A stretch of DNA of 17,333 nt, from the NCBI GenBank assembly GCA_938012815.1, contig CALLVV010000099.1, positions 1 through 17,333 on the forward strand, read 5' to 3'. The notes below the pieces were generated by a model that ran no database searches, was not told the DNA's origin, and saw only the letters and a program-made list of their open reading frames with translations. The first letter of the stretch is position 1; each line of letters begins with the position of its first letter. This document shows, one piece after another, positions 5,803 to 13,624 of the stretch. A program made the translations under genes and the position numbers. The stretch is from an uncultured Propionibacteriaceae bacterium (GTDB taxonomy: Bacteria > Actinomycetota > Actinomycetes > Propionibacteriales > Propionibacteriaceae).

Positions 5803-6740
5803 TGCGTTTCGTTGTTTGCGGAGAGGCTCTCATCGACCTGCTGCCGGGAGAACAGGTTTCCCCGGCCGAGACCCACTGGTCGGCGCTGTGCGGTGGTGGT
5901 CCAATGAATACGGCCCTCGGGCTCGCGAGGCTCGGGGAGGACAGTCATTTCCTGGGGCGTCTGGGTGGTGATGCCTTCGGGCGTCAGCTCGAACGCTACC
6001 TTCAGGACAACGGCGTCGCGACCGACTTGGCGGTCAGGACGAGGGAGCCCACGTCGGTCGCGGTCGTCTCACTCGATGCCGAGGGCAGGGCTTCCTACAC
6101 CTTCCACTTCCAGGACACCTCGAATTTTGGCTGGCGGGCAGGAGAGTTCCCGGAACTCAGGGAGAACGACTGGCTGCACTTTGGATCCATCGGAACCATC
6201 TCCGGGCCGGGGGCGCGGGCCGTCCTCAACTTCGTGCGTTCCACCCCCGCCTCGCTCAGCTACGACATCAACGTGCGTCCGACCGTGCTTCCCGATCGTG
6301 TGGAGTACTTCCAGCGCGTCGAACAGCTGATAGCCGCAGTCGGGGCCGGTGGCGGGATCGTCAAGGCCAGCGACGAGGACATCTGCTGGCTCGTGGACGA
6401 TCCGGACCCACTGCCCTACGCGGAGGCGTGGTGCATCGAGTATGGCCTGGCCCTGTGTGTCGTCACGCTCGGCCCCGACGGCGCCGTCGCCATCAAACCC
6501 GACGGGCGGCAGTTCCGCGTTTCGGGGCACGCCGTCGAGCTGGCGGACACGGTCGGGGCCGGGGACACCTTCATGTCGGGTTTCCTGGCCTCCTACGCCA
6601 GGCGTCCGGACGATGTCGACAGGGCTCTTCGCTGGGGTGCCGGGGCGTCCGCGCTGGTCTGCACCAGACAGGGGGCGAATCCCCCGACCCGCGCCGAGCT
6701 AGAGGAGTTTCTTTCCTCGCCAAGGAAGAAGATTGTTTAG
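5802..6740 (+). CDS. PfkB-family carbohydrate kinase (fructokinase-like)
   Basis: The 312-residue soluble enzyme is a ribokinase/PfkB-family sugar kinase that phosphorylates a sugar or similar alcohol with ATP. Motifs seen: N-terminal GEALIDLLPGE (7-17), the substrate-loop GGGPMNTALGLARLGE (31-46), YDINVRP (154-160), and the second PfkB signature DTVGAGDTFMSGFLA (249-263), whose D255 is the expected catalytic base. The length and motif order are those of bacterial fructokinases, but substrate specificity cannot be settled from sequence. The ATG follows a TANNNT element by six bases (leaderless). It is transcribed in the same direction as DUF4192 and may also be read through from it, with 9 bases between stop and start. 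No sugar transporter or sugar-specific regulator is adjacent, so it looks like a standalone housekeeping kinase. Confidence 0.9.
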   Translation: MRFVVCGEALIDLLPGEQVSPAETHWSALCGGGPMNTALGLARLGEDSHFLGRLGGDAFGRQLERYLQDNGVATDLAVRTREPTSVAVVSLDAEGRASYTFHFQDTSNFGWRAGEFPELRENDWLHFGSIGTISGPGARAVLNFVRSTPASLSYDINVRPTVLPDRVEYFQRVEQLIAAVGAGGGIVKASDEDICWLVDDPDPLPYAEAWCIEYGLALCVVTLGPDGAVAIKPDGRQFRVSGHAVELADTVGAGDTFMSGFLASYARRPDDVDRALRWGAGASALVCTRQGANPPTRAELEEFLSSPRKKIV

Positions 6741-6827
6741 GAAAGCCTTTCTTTAATCGCAATAAGATTGGTTAGGTGAACCTAGCTCTGGCCGTTGTGT
6801 GTGCCAAAGGGGATTAATCTTTGAGGC
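6741..6827 (+). promoter_or_regulatory. AT-rich regulatory region of the FAD/Fe-S dehydrogenase gene
   Basis: This 87-base gap is more AT-rich than its surroundings. It contains TAAGAT (6763-6768) directly before a perfect 5-2-5 dyad TAGGT-GA-ACCTA (6773-6784), and TAATCT (6815-6820) seven bases before ATG 6828. Two readings are possible: an upstream promoter with TAAGAT, a dyad over the start point and a ~60-base leader; or a leaderless promoter at TAATCT with the dyad upstream of its -35. GAGG (6823-6826) would serve ATG 6837 in the first reading. A small GAAA-gcc-TTTC stem (6741-6751) could be the tail of the previous transcript. Confidence 0.4.
6773..6784. promoter_or_regulatory. Perfect inverted repeat TAGGT-GA-ACCTA, candidate operator
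   Basis: TAGGT (6773-6777) and ACCTA (6780-6784) are exact complements around GA. The flanking T makes TTAGGT, the left half of a DtxR/IdeR iron box (TTAGGTTAGSCTAACCTAA), but the right half diverges (about 12 of 19 overall). It could also belong to another dimeric regulator. Confidence 0.35.
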
Positions 6828-9554
6828 ATGGCAACGATGCTTTCTTCCAAAGCGATAGATCGTCTAGCTATGGCGCACGATGCCTCTCATTATGCCTTCA
6901 CTCCGATGCAGGTATCGAGGCCCCAGAGCGTCAACGACATCCTGGACCTGTTCGCCCACGCTCGTCGTGAGGGTTCCCCGCTGACCTTTAGGGCCGGCGG
7001 TTCCAGCCTGTCCGGGCAATCCGCCGGCGACGGCATCCTCGTCGATTCGCGACGCGGGTTCCGCGGGATCCAGATCCTCGACGAGGGACGTCGGGTGAAG
7101 GTTTCCCCGGGGGAGACCATCCGTGCCGTCAACGCCCGATTGGCCCGGCACGGATACAAACTCGGTCCCGATCCGGCAAGCGAGATCGCCTGCACCATTG
7201 GCGGCATGGTGGCCAACAACTCCTCCGGCATGCAGTGCGGCACCACCGAGAACTCCTACGCCACCTTGGATTCGTTGGAGTTCGTCCTTGCCTCCGGCAC
7301 CCGGATCGACACGGCTGACCCGGACGCTGCCCGGAAGTTCGCCGAGGCCGAACCCGAACTCGCGGCGGGGCTGATGAGGTTGCGTCAACGAATCCTGGAC
7401 AACCCGGCCTCGGTGAGCATCATTCGCCGCCAGTTCGCGATGAAGAACACCATGGGTTACGGGATCAACTCCCTGCTGGACTTTGAAACCCCTCTCGAGA
7501 TCGCCAGGCATCTGATGATCGGTTCCGAGGGAACCCTCGGATTCGTGGCCTCCGCCACCTTCCGGACCATTCCGGTGGCGCCCCACGCGGCCTCGGCCTT
7601 GGCCATCTTCCCGACCCTCCGAGAGGCCACGGCCGCGCTCCCCGACCTGGTGGCAGCCGGTTTCGCGGCCGTCGAGTTGATGGATGCGCAGTCGCTCAAG
7701 GTGGCGCAGACGCTTCCCGAGGCCACCCCCGAGATCCTGGAACTGGACGTGACCGGCCAAGCCGCGTTGCTCCTGGAACTCCAGGACGCCACCGCCGAGG
7801 GGGTCGAGGGCAAGATAGAGGCCGTGGCGCCACTGTTGGCTTCCCTGCCGCTGACGAGCCCCACACAGGCCACCAGCCATGGCCCGACCCGTGCCCGACT
7901 GTGGCACATCCGTAAAGGGCTTTACACCACGGTCGCCGGACACCGCAATCCCGGCGCGACCGCCCTTCTCGAGGACATCGTGGTGCCCGTGCCGACGCTG
8001 TTGGACACCTGCACTGAGCTCATCAAGCTGTTCGGGCAGCACCAGTACGAAAACTCCGTCATCTTCGGTCACGCCAAGGACGGCAACGTCCACTTCATGC
8101 TCAACGAGAACTTCACGGATCCGGCGTGCATGGAGCGCTACATCCACTTCACCGAGGACATGGTCGACCTGGTGATCGGGCACGGCGGGAACCTCAAGGC
8201 CGAGCACGGCACCGGACGCATCATGGCCCCGTTCGTCGCCCGTCAGTACGGGGATGAACTCCACCAGGTGATGCGCGAGATCAAGCGCCTGTTCGATCCG
8301 GCGGGAATCCTGAATCCGGGCGTGGTGCTGACCGAAGACCCGCAGGGCTACCTGAAGAACCTCAAGCTGGTGCCCAGCGTCGAGGACGAGGTGAATCGCT
8401 GCGTGGAGTGCGGTTTCTGCGAACCCGTCTGCCCCTCCCGCGAACTCACCCTCACGCCGCGGCAGCGGATAGCGCTGCGCCGGGAACTGGCCTCTAATCA
8501 GCCTGACGAGCAGCTCCTGAAGGACCTCGACGAGGACTACGACTACCATGCCATCCAGACCTGCGCCGTCGACGGCATGTGCGGGGAGGTCTGCCCCCTC
8601 CACATCAACACCGGTGACCTGGTGCGCAGGCTGCGCGCCGAGCAGGCCAATCGCGTGCTCGGCGGGGTGTGGGGGGCTGCCGCCAAGGCGTGGGGACCGT
8701 TCACGAAGGGCGCCAGCGTTGCGATGACCACGGCGCACGCTGTCGCCCCGGTCGCCTCGGGCATCACCAAGGTGGCGCGCAAGATCATCAGCCCGGACGT
8801 CATGCCCCAGTACTCGAAGGACCTCCCCAAGGGCGGTAGGCGTCCCAAGGCCCGGGAAACGGAGGACCCAGTGGCCTTCTACCTCCCGGCCTGCATCCAG
8901 ACCATGTTCGCCAGCGGTGTTCCCAAGGCGTTCACCGCCCTGTGCGAACGCGCCGGAGTGCCGGTTACCACGCTGAACACCGGAAGCCTGTGCTGTGGCA
9001 CCCCTTGGAAGTCGAAGGGCTTCTTGAAGGGATACGAGACCCAGCTCAAACGGGCCGAGGAGCGTCTCGCCGGCAGCCCGGTTCCCATCGTGGTGGATGC
9101 GGCCAGCTGCACCGAGGGTTTCCACGTCATGCAGTCGAAATCCTCCAGCGAGGAGTTCAAGGCCGTCCAGATAGTCGACGTGGTCAAGTTCGCCCATGAA
9201 TGGCTCCTGCCACACTTGACGGTGACCCACCGCTTGGGCTCCATCGCACTGCACCCCACCTGTTCGTCCACCCACCTCGGGTTGAACGACGCGTTGAAGG
9301 GCCTGGCGGAGGCGATCGCGGACGAGGCCTACGTCCCGCTGGACTGGGGTTGCTGTGCCTTCGCTGGTGACCGCGGAATGCTCCACCCGGAGCTGAATGC
9401 ATCGGCCGCGAAGCGGGAGGCCGCGGAGATCAACTCCCGCCACTTCGACGCCTACGCCTCACTCAACCGCACCTGCGAGATCGGCATCGGCAGGGCGACG
9501 GGCAAACCCTACGTCCATATCCTCGAACTCGTGGAGCAGGCCACACGTCCCTGA
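6828..9554 (+). CDS. FAD-linked oxidase fused to Fe-S oxidoreductase (D-lactate/2-hydroxyacid dehydrogenase type)
   Basis: The 908-residue protein fuses an FAD-linked dehydrogenase to a GlpC-like iron-sulfur part. An FAD_binding_4 domain (~30-250) contains the RAGGSSLSGQ loop (55-64) and GGMVANNSSG (125-134); an FAD-oxidase C-terminal domain runs to about 510. Next are two ferredoxin-type cysteine clusters, CVECGFCEPVC (C525-C535) and CAVDGMCGEVC (C579-C588), then two CCG-type cysteine domains with CCGTPW (C722/723), HPTCSS and WGCCAFAG (C842/843). Such enzymes (YdiJ, Dld-II class) oxidise D-lactate or D-2-hydroxyacids and pass electrons onward at the membrane. The exact substrate is not settled by these motifs. 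The start may be ATG 6828 (leaderless after TAATCT) or ATG 6837 (ten bases after GAGG). It stands alone, convergent with the response regulator. Confidence 0.9.
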   Translation: MATMLSSKAIDRLAMAHDASHYAFTPMQVSRPQSVNDILDLFAHARREGSPLTFRAGGSSLSGQSAGDGILVDSRRGFRGIQILDEGRRVKVSPGETIRAVNARLARHGYKLGPDPASEIACTIGGMVANNSSGMQCGTTENSYATLDSLEFVLASGTRIDTADPDAARKFAEAEPELAAGLMRLRQRILDNPASVSIIRRQFAMKNTMGYGINSLLDFETPLEIARHLMIGSEGTLGFVASATFRTIPVAPHAASALAIFPTLREATAALPDLVAAGFAAVELMDAQSLKVAQTLPEATPEILELDVTGQAALLLELQDATAEGVEGKIEAVAPLLASLPLTSPTQATSHGPTRARLWHIRKGLYTTVAGHRNPGATALLEDIVVPVPTLLDTCTELIKLFGQHQYENSVIFGHAKDGNVHFMLNENFTDPACMERYIHFTEDMVDLVIGHGGNLKAEHGTGRIMAPFVARQYGDELHQVMREIKRLFDPAGILNPGVVLTEDPQGYLKNLKLVPSVEDEVNRCVECGFCEPVCPSRELTLTPRQRIALRRELASNQPDEQLLKDLDEDYDYHAIQTCAVDGMCGEVCPLHINTGDLVRRLRAEQANRVLGGVWGAAAKAWGPFTKGASVAMTTAHAVAPVASGITKVARKIISPDVMPQYSKDLPKGGRRPKARETEDPVAFYLPACIQTMFASGVPKAFTALCERAGVPVTTLNTGSLCCGTPWKSKGFLKGYETQLKRAEERLAGSPVPIVVDAASCTEGFHVMQSKSSSEEFKAVQIVDVVKFAHEWLLPHLTVTHRLGSIALHPTCSSTHLGLNDALKGLAEAIADEAYVPLDWGCCAFAGDRGMLHPELNASAAKREAAEINSRHFDAYASLNRTCEIGIGRATGKPYVHILELVEQATRP

Positions 9555-9561
9555 ACCCGGC

Positions 9562-9592
9562 GCGGGGGCCGAATTCTCAGACCAGCCCCCGC
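9562..9592. terminator. GC hairpin at the convergent end of the dehydrogenase and response regulator genes
   Basis: GCGGGGGC (9562-9569) pairs perfectly with GCCCCCGC (9585-9592) across 15 bases; the loop contains the stop of the regulator gene (9577-9579). No T-tract follows on either strand. Position between convergent genes supports a terminator role. Confidence 0.45.
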
Positions 9593-10173
9593 TCCCAGGC
9601 CTCCCGTACCGCGGCTGCCCGGTCGAGTACCCCCAGCTTGGTGTAGACGTGGGCCAGGTGGGTTTTCACCGTGGCCTCGCCGATCCCGAGCTTCCTCGCG
9701 ACCGCCCGGTTGGTCAGGCCGTCCGCGACCAGCGCCAACACATCGGTCTCCCGGTCGGTGAGCGATAGCTGCGAGCCGTGGGGGGAAGTGACGTGTGCCC
9801 GGGAGGAACCGCTCATCAGCTCCCGGACGGCTGCTACGAGCTGGTCACGGGGCAGGTCCTTCAGCAGGTATCCGTCGGCGCCCGCCGCCATCGCTCTGCG
9901 GACGTCGCGTTCCGTGTCGTAGGTGGTGAGCACGAGGACGCGGGGACGTTCGCCCTGTTCTCGCAGTTGCCTGATGGCCGCGAATCCGTCACCACCGGGC
10001 ATCCTGAGGTCCATCAACACCAGGTCGGGATCGCGCTCGGCCACGACGGCCAGGGCCTCGGGGCCGTTCCCGGCCTGTCCGACCACGTCGATGTCCTCCT
10101 CCAGGGCGAAGATCCCGGCGAGGCCGTCCCTGATGATCGGGTGGTCGTCCACCACCACCAGACGGAGGCTCAT
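9577..10173 (-). CDS. NarL/FixJ-family response regulator (LuxR-type DNA-binding)
   Basis: This 198-residue regulator has a receiver domain with D9/D10, phospho-acceptor D55 in LVLMDLRMPG, T83 and K105, then a LuxR-type helix-turn-helix (about 138-195) with LTDRETDVLALVADGLTNRAVA and ATVKTHLAHVYTKLGV. It should be phosphorylated by the kinase upstream and then bind DNA as a dimer. I chose ATG 10173 because its ATGA overlaps the kinase stop (10170-10172), giving translational coupling, and because MSLRLVVVDDHP is the normal family N-terminus. A nine-codon longer start (ATG 10200) would run further into the kinase gene. Its regulon is not visible here; the divergently transcribed acyltransferase is the nearest candidate. 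The gene ends tail-to-tail with the dehydrogenase gene. Confidence 0.93.
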   Translation of the reverse strand: MSLRLVVVDDHPIIRDGLAGIFALEEDIDVVGQAGNGPEALAVVAERDPDLVLMDLRMPGGDGFAAIRQLREQGERPRVLVLTTYDTERDVRRAMAAGADGYLLKDLPRDQLVAAVRELMSGSSRAHVTSPHGSQLSLTDRETDVLALVADGLTNRAVARKLGIGEATVKTHLAHVYTKLGVLDRAAAVREAWERGLV

Positions 10174-11342
10174 GAGGGCACCACTGCTGTCACGGTGCAT
10201 CCTTTCCCCGGCGCGCTGTCCACTCTCAGACTGCCGCCGATTTCTGTCAGGCGATCACGCATGCCGGAAAGCCCGTGACCGGCGGCGAAGACGGGTGTGA
10301 ACCCGACACCGTCGTCAGTGATGCGGATCCGCGGTCCGGCGGGTGTGCCATCGAGGCGCACCCATACCCGGCTGGCGTTACCGTGCCGGGCGATGTTGGC
10401 CAGGGATTCCTGGACGACACGGACCAGCACCCCGTCGTGTGGCGAGGTGGCCGGGGCGTCGTCGGCATCCAGTTCGGTGACGATGCGGTTCATCCGTCCC
10501 CAGCCCCTGATGATCTCGTGCAGGGCATCGGCCAGGGGATCGTCATCCAACTGGCGTGGTGCCAGGGCCCGTACCGCCCGCCGGGCTTCCGTGAGGCAGT
10601 CCCGTGCCACCTGTTCGGCTCGCCGGACCCTTTCCCGGGCAGGGTCGTCCAAGGAGGAGGGGAGCGCCTCCAGTTGGCGGATCACACCGATCAATCCCTG
10701 AGCCACGGTGTCGTGGATCTCCCGCGACAACCGTGCTCGTTCCTGGTCGATACCCATCTGGCGGGCCTGCGCCATCAGTTCTTCGTGCAGGACCAGGTTG
10801 GCCGCGTTGGCCTTCGCCAGCCGCTCGGCGGTCTCCTCCCGGATCCGCACCTGACGTTCGTGCTCCCGGCTCAGGGTCAGCATGAGGAAGGCTATCCCGA
10901 TGTTCACCAGGGCCAGCAACGGGAAAAGCCAAGGAGTAGCCGAGGTCCCGGGGATTCCACCGGCCTGTCCGACCGCAATCACCAGCCCCGTGGCGATGGT
11001 GGCGGGCACCCGGAAAGAGCCCGTGACCAGGTGTTCGACATCCGGATAGCTCGAGAACACGTAGATGCACATGAACGGGTTGAACAGGGAGGCCGCCAGG
11101 GCGAGCAGTAGATTGCCCGCCACGAAAACGAGTGCCGCACGGCTTCCCCTAGACGGCGGCCGGACCGTCACGAGCACGCGGCCGAGCAGGATCAGGACGG
11201 CGGGGCACAGGGAGACGAGCATGCCCCCGGGCTCGATGAGCCGGCCCGTCAGGGCCCATCCGATGGTCACCGACACGGCGAGCAGCACAAAGGGCCCCCA
11301 GCGTGCCGCCCGGATCGTGATCGGGCTCTCGTAACGTTCCAC
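10170..11342 (-). CDS. Sensor histidine kinase (HisKA_3, NarL-system type)
   Basis: From GTG 11342 the product is 390 residues. An N-terminal membrane domain (~15-158) of about five helices has little extracytoplasmic sequence, so it probably senses something in the membrane. A short helical linker (~160-200) leads to HisKA_3 with phospho-acceptor H210 in LSREIHDTVAQGL, and a HATPase_c domain with N-box QESLANIARHG (311-321), DDGVGF (343-348) and GHGLSGM (355-361). The open frame continues 98 codons further upstream to 11636, but that part overlaps the divergent acyltransferase gene and has no kinase character. GTG 11342 is six bases downstream of GACAAT (11354-11349), consistent with a leaderless start. 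It is coupled to the regulator by an ATGA overlap. Confidence 0.92.
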   Translation of the reverse strand: MERYESPITIRAARWGPFVLLAVSVTIGWALTGRLIEPGGMLVSLCPAVLILLGRVLVTVRPPSRGSRAALVFVAGNLLLALAASLFNPFMCIYVFSSYPDVEHLVTGSFRVPATIATGLVIAVGQAGGIPGTSATPWLFPLLALVNIGIAFLMLTLSREHERQVRIREETAERLAKANAANLVLHEELMAQARQMGIDQERARLSREIHDTVAQGLIGVIRQLEALPSSLDDPARERVRRAEQVARDCLTEARRAVRALAPRQLDDDPLADALHEIIRGWGRMNRIVTELDADDAPATSPHDGVLVRVVQESLANIARHGNASRVWVRLDGTPAGPRIRITDDGVGFTPVFAAGHGLSGMRDRLTEIGGSLRVDSAPGKGCTVTAVVPS

Positions 11343-11429
11343 CGCACCATTGTCCCGGTCATGTGGAGGGAACCGCCATCCACCGATCGGATGATGGTGG
11401 AGGCGAGCCCGGAATCGTAACTTCGAACC
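11343..11429. promoter_or_regulatory. Shared divergent promoter region of the kinase and acyltransferase genes
   Basis: The 87-base gap contains two back-to-back leaderless-type promoters. On the minus strand GACAAT (11354-11349) is six bases before GTG 11342. On the plus strand TAACTT (11418-11423) is six bases before ATG 11430. Neither has a clear -35. Between them CATCC (11377-11381) and GGATG (11389-11393) form a short inverted repeat around CCGATCGG-like sequence, which could bind the response regulator; this is speculative. Confidence 0.4.
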
Positions 11430-12596
11430 ATGACCACCGAAAAATTCCTTCACGAACTCGGCACCGCTCGTTCCGATGCCCTCCCGCAACGACTCCACGG
11501 CCTCGACGCCGTCCGTTCCGGCGCCCTGCTGCTCGGCATAGTCCTGCACTCGTTGCTGCCCTTCACCGACATTGTCTGGATGATCAACGACTCCGAGCGC
11601 AGCATCGTCGCCCTGTGGGTATCCGGCACGATCCACCTGTTCCGGATGGCGTTGTTCATGCTGTTGGCGGGTTATTTCGGGCGAATGGTCACCCTGCGGC
11701 GCGGGTCCGGCAGCTACTTCCGGGATCGTGCGAAGCGGATCCTGCTTCCCGCCGTCGTCTTCTGGCCGTTCACGGTCATCCCGCTCGGTTTCCTCGCGAT
11801 GTACGGGGCCTCGGTCCGGGGCCGGGCGGCACCGATGGCCTCGGAACCGGCCTCACCCCTGATGATGTTCACCCCGGGGCAGCTCTGGTTCCTGCTGGTG
11901 CTGTTCGAGCTCGCCACCTTGGTGCTTTTCGCCCGGGCCGCGCTGCTCCGGTTCCTGGGTGCGGAGCGTGCCGGGCGGGCCGCCACCCGGATCGGTGAGG
12001 TCCTGTCCCACCCGGCCGGTGTTCTCCTCCCGGCCCTGGTCTTCGTGGCAGCGTTGCTGCTCCAGGGTGGGGAACCGGCGGGTGGGATCATCGCCCCGAC
12101 CACCATCGTCCCGGAACCGGCATCGACGCTCGGTTACCTGGGGGCGTTCCTGACCGGCTGGTTCCTGCACGCATCCCCGGGGTCCATGCGGCGAATCGCC
12201 GGGAACTGGCTCCCGATGCTTATGCTGGGTCTCATTGCGACGGTGGTCGTGTGGTTCCCGGGCGTGCCGCGGGAAGCGCTGATGGTTGCCGTCGCCCTGG
12301 CGGGCTGGCTGCTCGGTTTCGGTCTGCTGGGCGCCGCGGTGCGATTCCTGGACCAGGAACACACCTGGATCCGCTACCTCGCGGACGCCTCCTACTGGAT
12401 GTACCTGGTTCACCTGCCACTGCTGGTGCTGTTCGAGATCCCGCTGGCCGATATGGGATGGCCGATCCCGGTGAAGCTCCTGCTCACGTGGGCCGTCACC
12501 ACCGCGGTCCTGCTGATCACCTACGAACTGCTGGTCCGGCACACCTGGCTGGGTGCCTGGCTCAACGGCAGGCGCTACCCGCGCCGGGCGCGCTGA
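11430..12596 (+). CDS. Acyltransferase-3 family membrane protein (OpgC-like)
   Basis: The 388-residue protein has about ten transmembrane helices and the arrangement of acyltransferase family 3. The N-terminal core LHGLDAVRSGALLLGIVLHS contains R29 and H40 in the R-x10-H spacing required for transfer of acyl groups across the membrane. A later helix ASYWMYLVHLPLLVLFEIPL (residues ~318-340) is the usual conserved YLVHxP segment. Such proteins O-acetylate or succinylate surface glycans, peptidoglycan, lipids or secondary metabolites; OpgC-like examples act on glucans. The substrate is unknown here. The ATG 11430 is supported by a TANNNT six bases upstream. It is divergent from the two-component genes and terminates in front of the hairpin at 12610-12641. 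Nothing suggests truncation. Confidence 0.88.
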   Translation: MTTEKFLHELGTARSDALPQRLHGLDAVRSGALLLGIVLHSLLPFTDIVWMINDSERSIVALWVSGTIHLFRMALFMLLAGYFGRMVTLRRGSGSYFRDRAKRILLPAVVFWPFTVIPLGFLAMYGASVRGRAAPMASEPASPLMMFTPGQLWFLLVLFELATLVLFARAALLRFLGAERAGRAATRIGEVLSHPAGVLLPALVFVAALLLQGGEPAGGIIAPTTIVPEPASTLGYLGAFLTGWFLHASPGSMRRIAGNWLPMLMLGLIATVVVWFPGVPREALMVAVALAGWLLGFGLLGAAVRFLDQEHTWIRYLADASYWMYLVHLPLLVLFEIPLADMGWPIPVKLLLTWAVTTAVLLITYELLVRHTWLGAWLNGRRYPRRAR

Positions 12597-12609
12597 TCTG
12601 GCGGTGATG

Positions 12610-12641
12610 GTGAGGGGACGGGCTTCCTCTCGTCCCCTCAC
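12610..12641. terminator. Perfect 11-bp hairpin between acyltransferase gene and nucleotidase remnant
   Basis: GTGAGGGGACG (12610-12620) pairs perfectly with CGTCCCCTCAC (12631-12641) around a 10-base loop. It lies 13 bases after the acyltransferase stop and just beyond the last recognisable stop of the minus-strand remnant (12648-12650), so it probably served both. There is no T-tract. Confidence 0.6.
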
Positions 12642-12647
12642 GCTTCG

Positions 12648-13432
12648 TCACGAACCGGTCCTGGGAATCCCGGGCCTGATGGGGGCCGGTGACGGTGTCC
12701 CCGTCGGATCCGGTTTCGGCGAGGCCGGGTGCACGATGAATCGTCCCCGGTGGGTGAGGGTCCCCGAAGGGGCGAGCCTGAAGGTCGGCGTCTGGGTTCC
12801 AATTGATCTTGGTGGGGGCTTCGGCCAACGATAGACCGTGTTTGATGTAGCTGGAGGAGAGCATCTGCTGAGTCTTCACCCACCGGGTCCAGACCTCCAG
12901 ATCGACGCGCCCCGTGCCCCGGGCTCCGGTGCCCTTCGCGAATTCCCGGAAATTGTCCCCGCCCGCAATCAGGAAGGAAGTGGAACCAACGGTGTAGAGC
13001 TGCTCCGGATCGAGCGGGGAACCCCCGACGAAGACCGATCGGTACTTCTTCGTGGATAGACGTGATCACCAGGTCGATTCCCTTGGGAAGCTGGGAAACG
13101 GTTTCGTTCACGGCCTCCACGGGGTCACCGATGGCCAGGTCCGAGGTTCCGGCGGGGGAGATGGGGGAGGGCAGATTCCCGGTGACGGCGCCGATCATGG
13201 CGACGTCGAGTTCCCCGACCGTGAAGGTCGTGTACGCCTTGAGCGGGGAGGTCGCCTGTCTGCTTCCCTTGAGGTGGACGTTCGCCCCGAGCTGATCCAC
13301 TCCGGGCATCGCCGGGTTCACGCTACCCGCGAGATCGGCCCAGCCCTTGTCGAACTCGTGGTTTCCAACGGTTCGTGCACTGAGTCCGGCAGCGGCCATC
13401 ACCTTCAGGATGGAGTTGTCATCGTCGGCCAT
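12648..13432 (-). pseudogene. Decayed surface 5'-nucleotidase (UshA-like metallophosphatase)
   Basis: On the minus strand, ATG 13432 opens a fragment with ILKVMAAAGLSARTVGNHEFDKGW, the central metallophosphatase GNHE motif, followed by LGANVHLKG and DVAMIGAVTGNLPSP and IDLVITSIHEE, all typical of 5'-nucleotidases. Near 13045-13056 the frame is lost. A second frame then reads KKYRSVFVGGSPLDPEQLYT and STSFLIAGGDNFREFAKGTG, the C-terminal 5'-nucleotidase domain. So roughly the middle few hundred codons are gone and the ends are joined out of frame. The first metal-binding motif region (NDFHGR and AGD) is also missing. Towards the 3' end a third frame gives a Pro-rich tail ending IPRTGS and stop (12648-12650), resembling an LPXTG-type sorting core. 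The intact ancestor was probably a secreted, wall-anchored nucleotide-scavenging enzyme. The remains cannot encode an active product. Confidence 0.75.
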
Positions 13433-13624
13433 AGTAACTCTGGCTGTTCTCCGGTTGATGCTGTTGTCGATCTCTTCGCGGTCACCTTCTGGCGCGGGCC
13501 CCGGCCCGGTCAAGGAGTTGTCTTTTGTTAATTCAAGGTTTATTCATTGGTAATTTCTGCCGGAGTTTCCAACAGGCTTGAGGGCCGATGGAGGATCCGG
13601 TTCCGAAATGCCCAGAGTGTTGGT
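13433..13624. other. Gap between nucleotidase remnant and comEA
   Basis: This 192-base stretch includes the out-of-frame upstream part of the dead gene and an AT-rich patch (13525-13556, with GTTAATTC and TTTATTCATTGG). No RNA gene or clear -35 is seen. CAGAGT (13613-13618) ends six bases before the preferred comEA start and could be a weak -10. An in-frame ATG at 13547 would extend comEA by 26 codons. Confidence 0.35.

Noticed and set aside
6864..9443. 859-codon open frame on the minus strand opposite the dehydrogenase gene
   Set aside because: It is a shadow produced by codon bias in GC-rich DNA. The plus-strand frame has complete FAD and Fe-S motifs, and the antisense product is low-complexity Gly/Arg/His-rich without any recognisable domain.
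11343..11636. N-terminal extension of the histidine kinase
   Set aside because: It overlaps the divergent acyltransferase gene, has no kinase-like or membrane character, and an internal GTG with a good -10 fits better.
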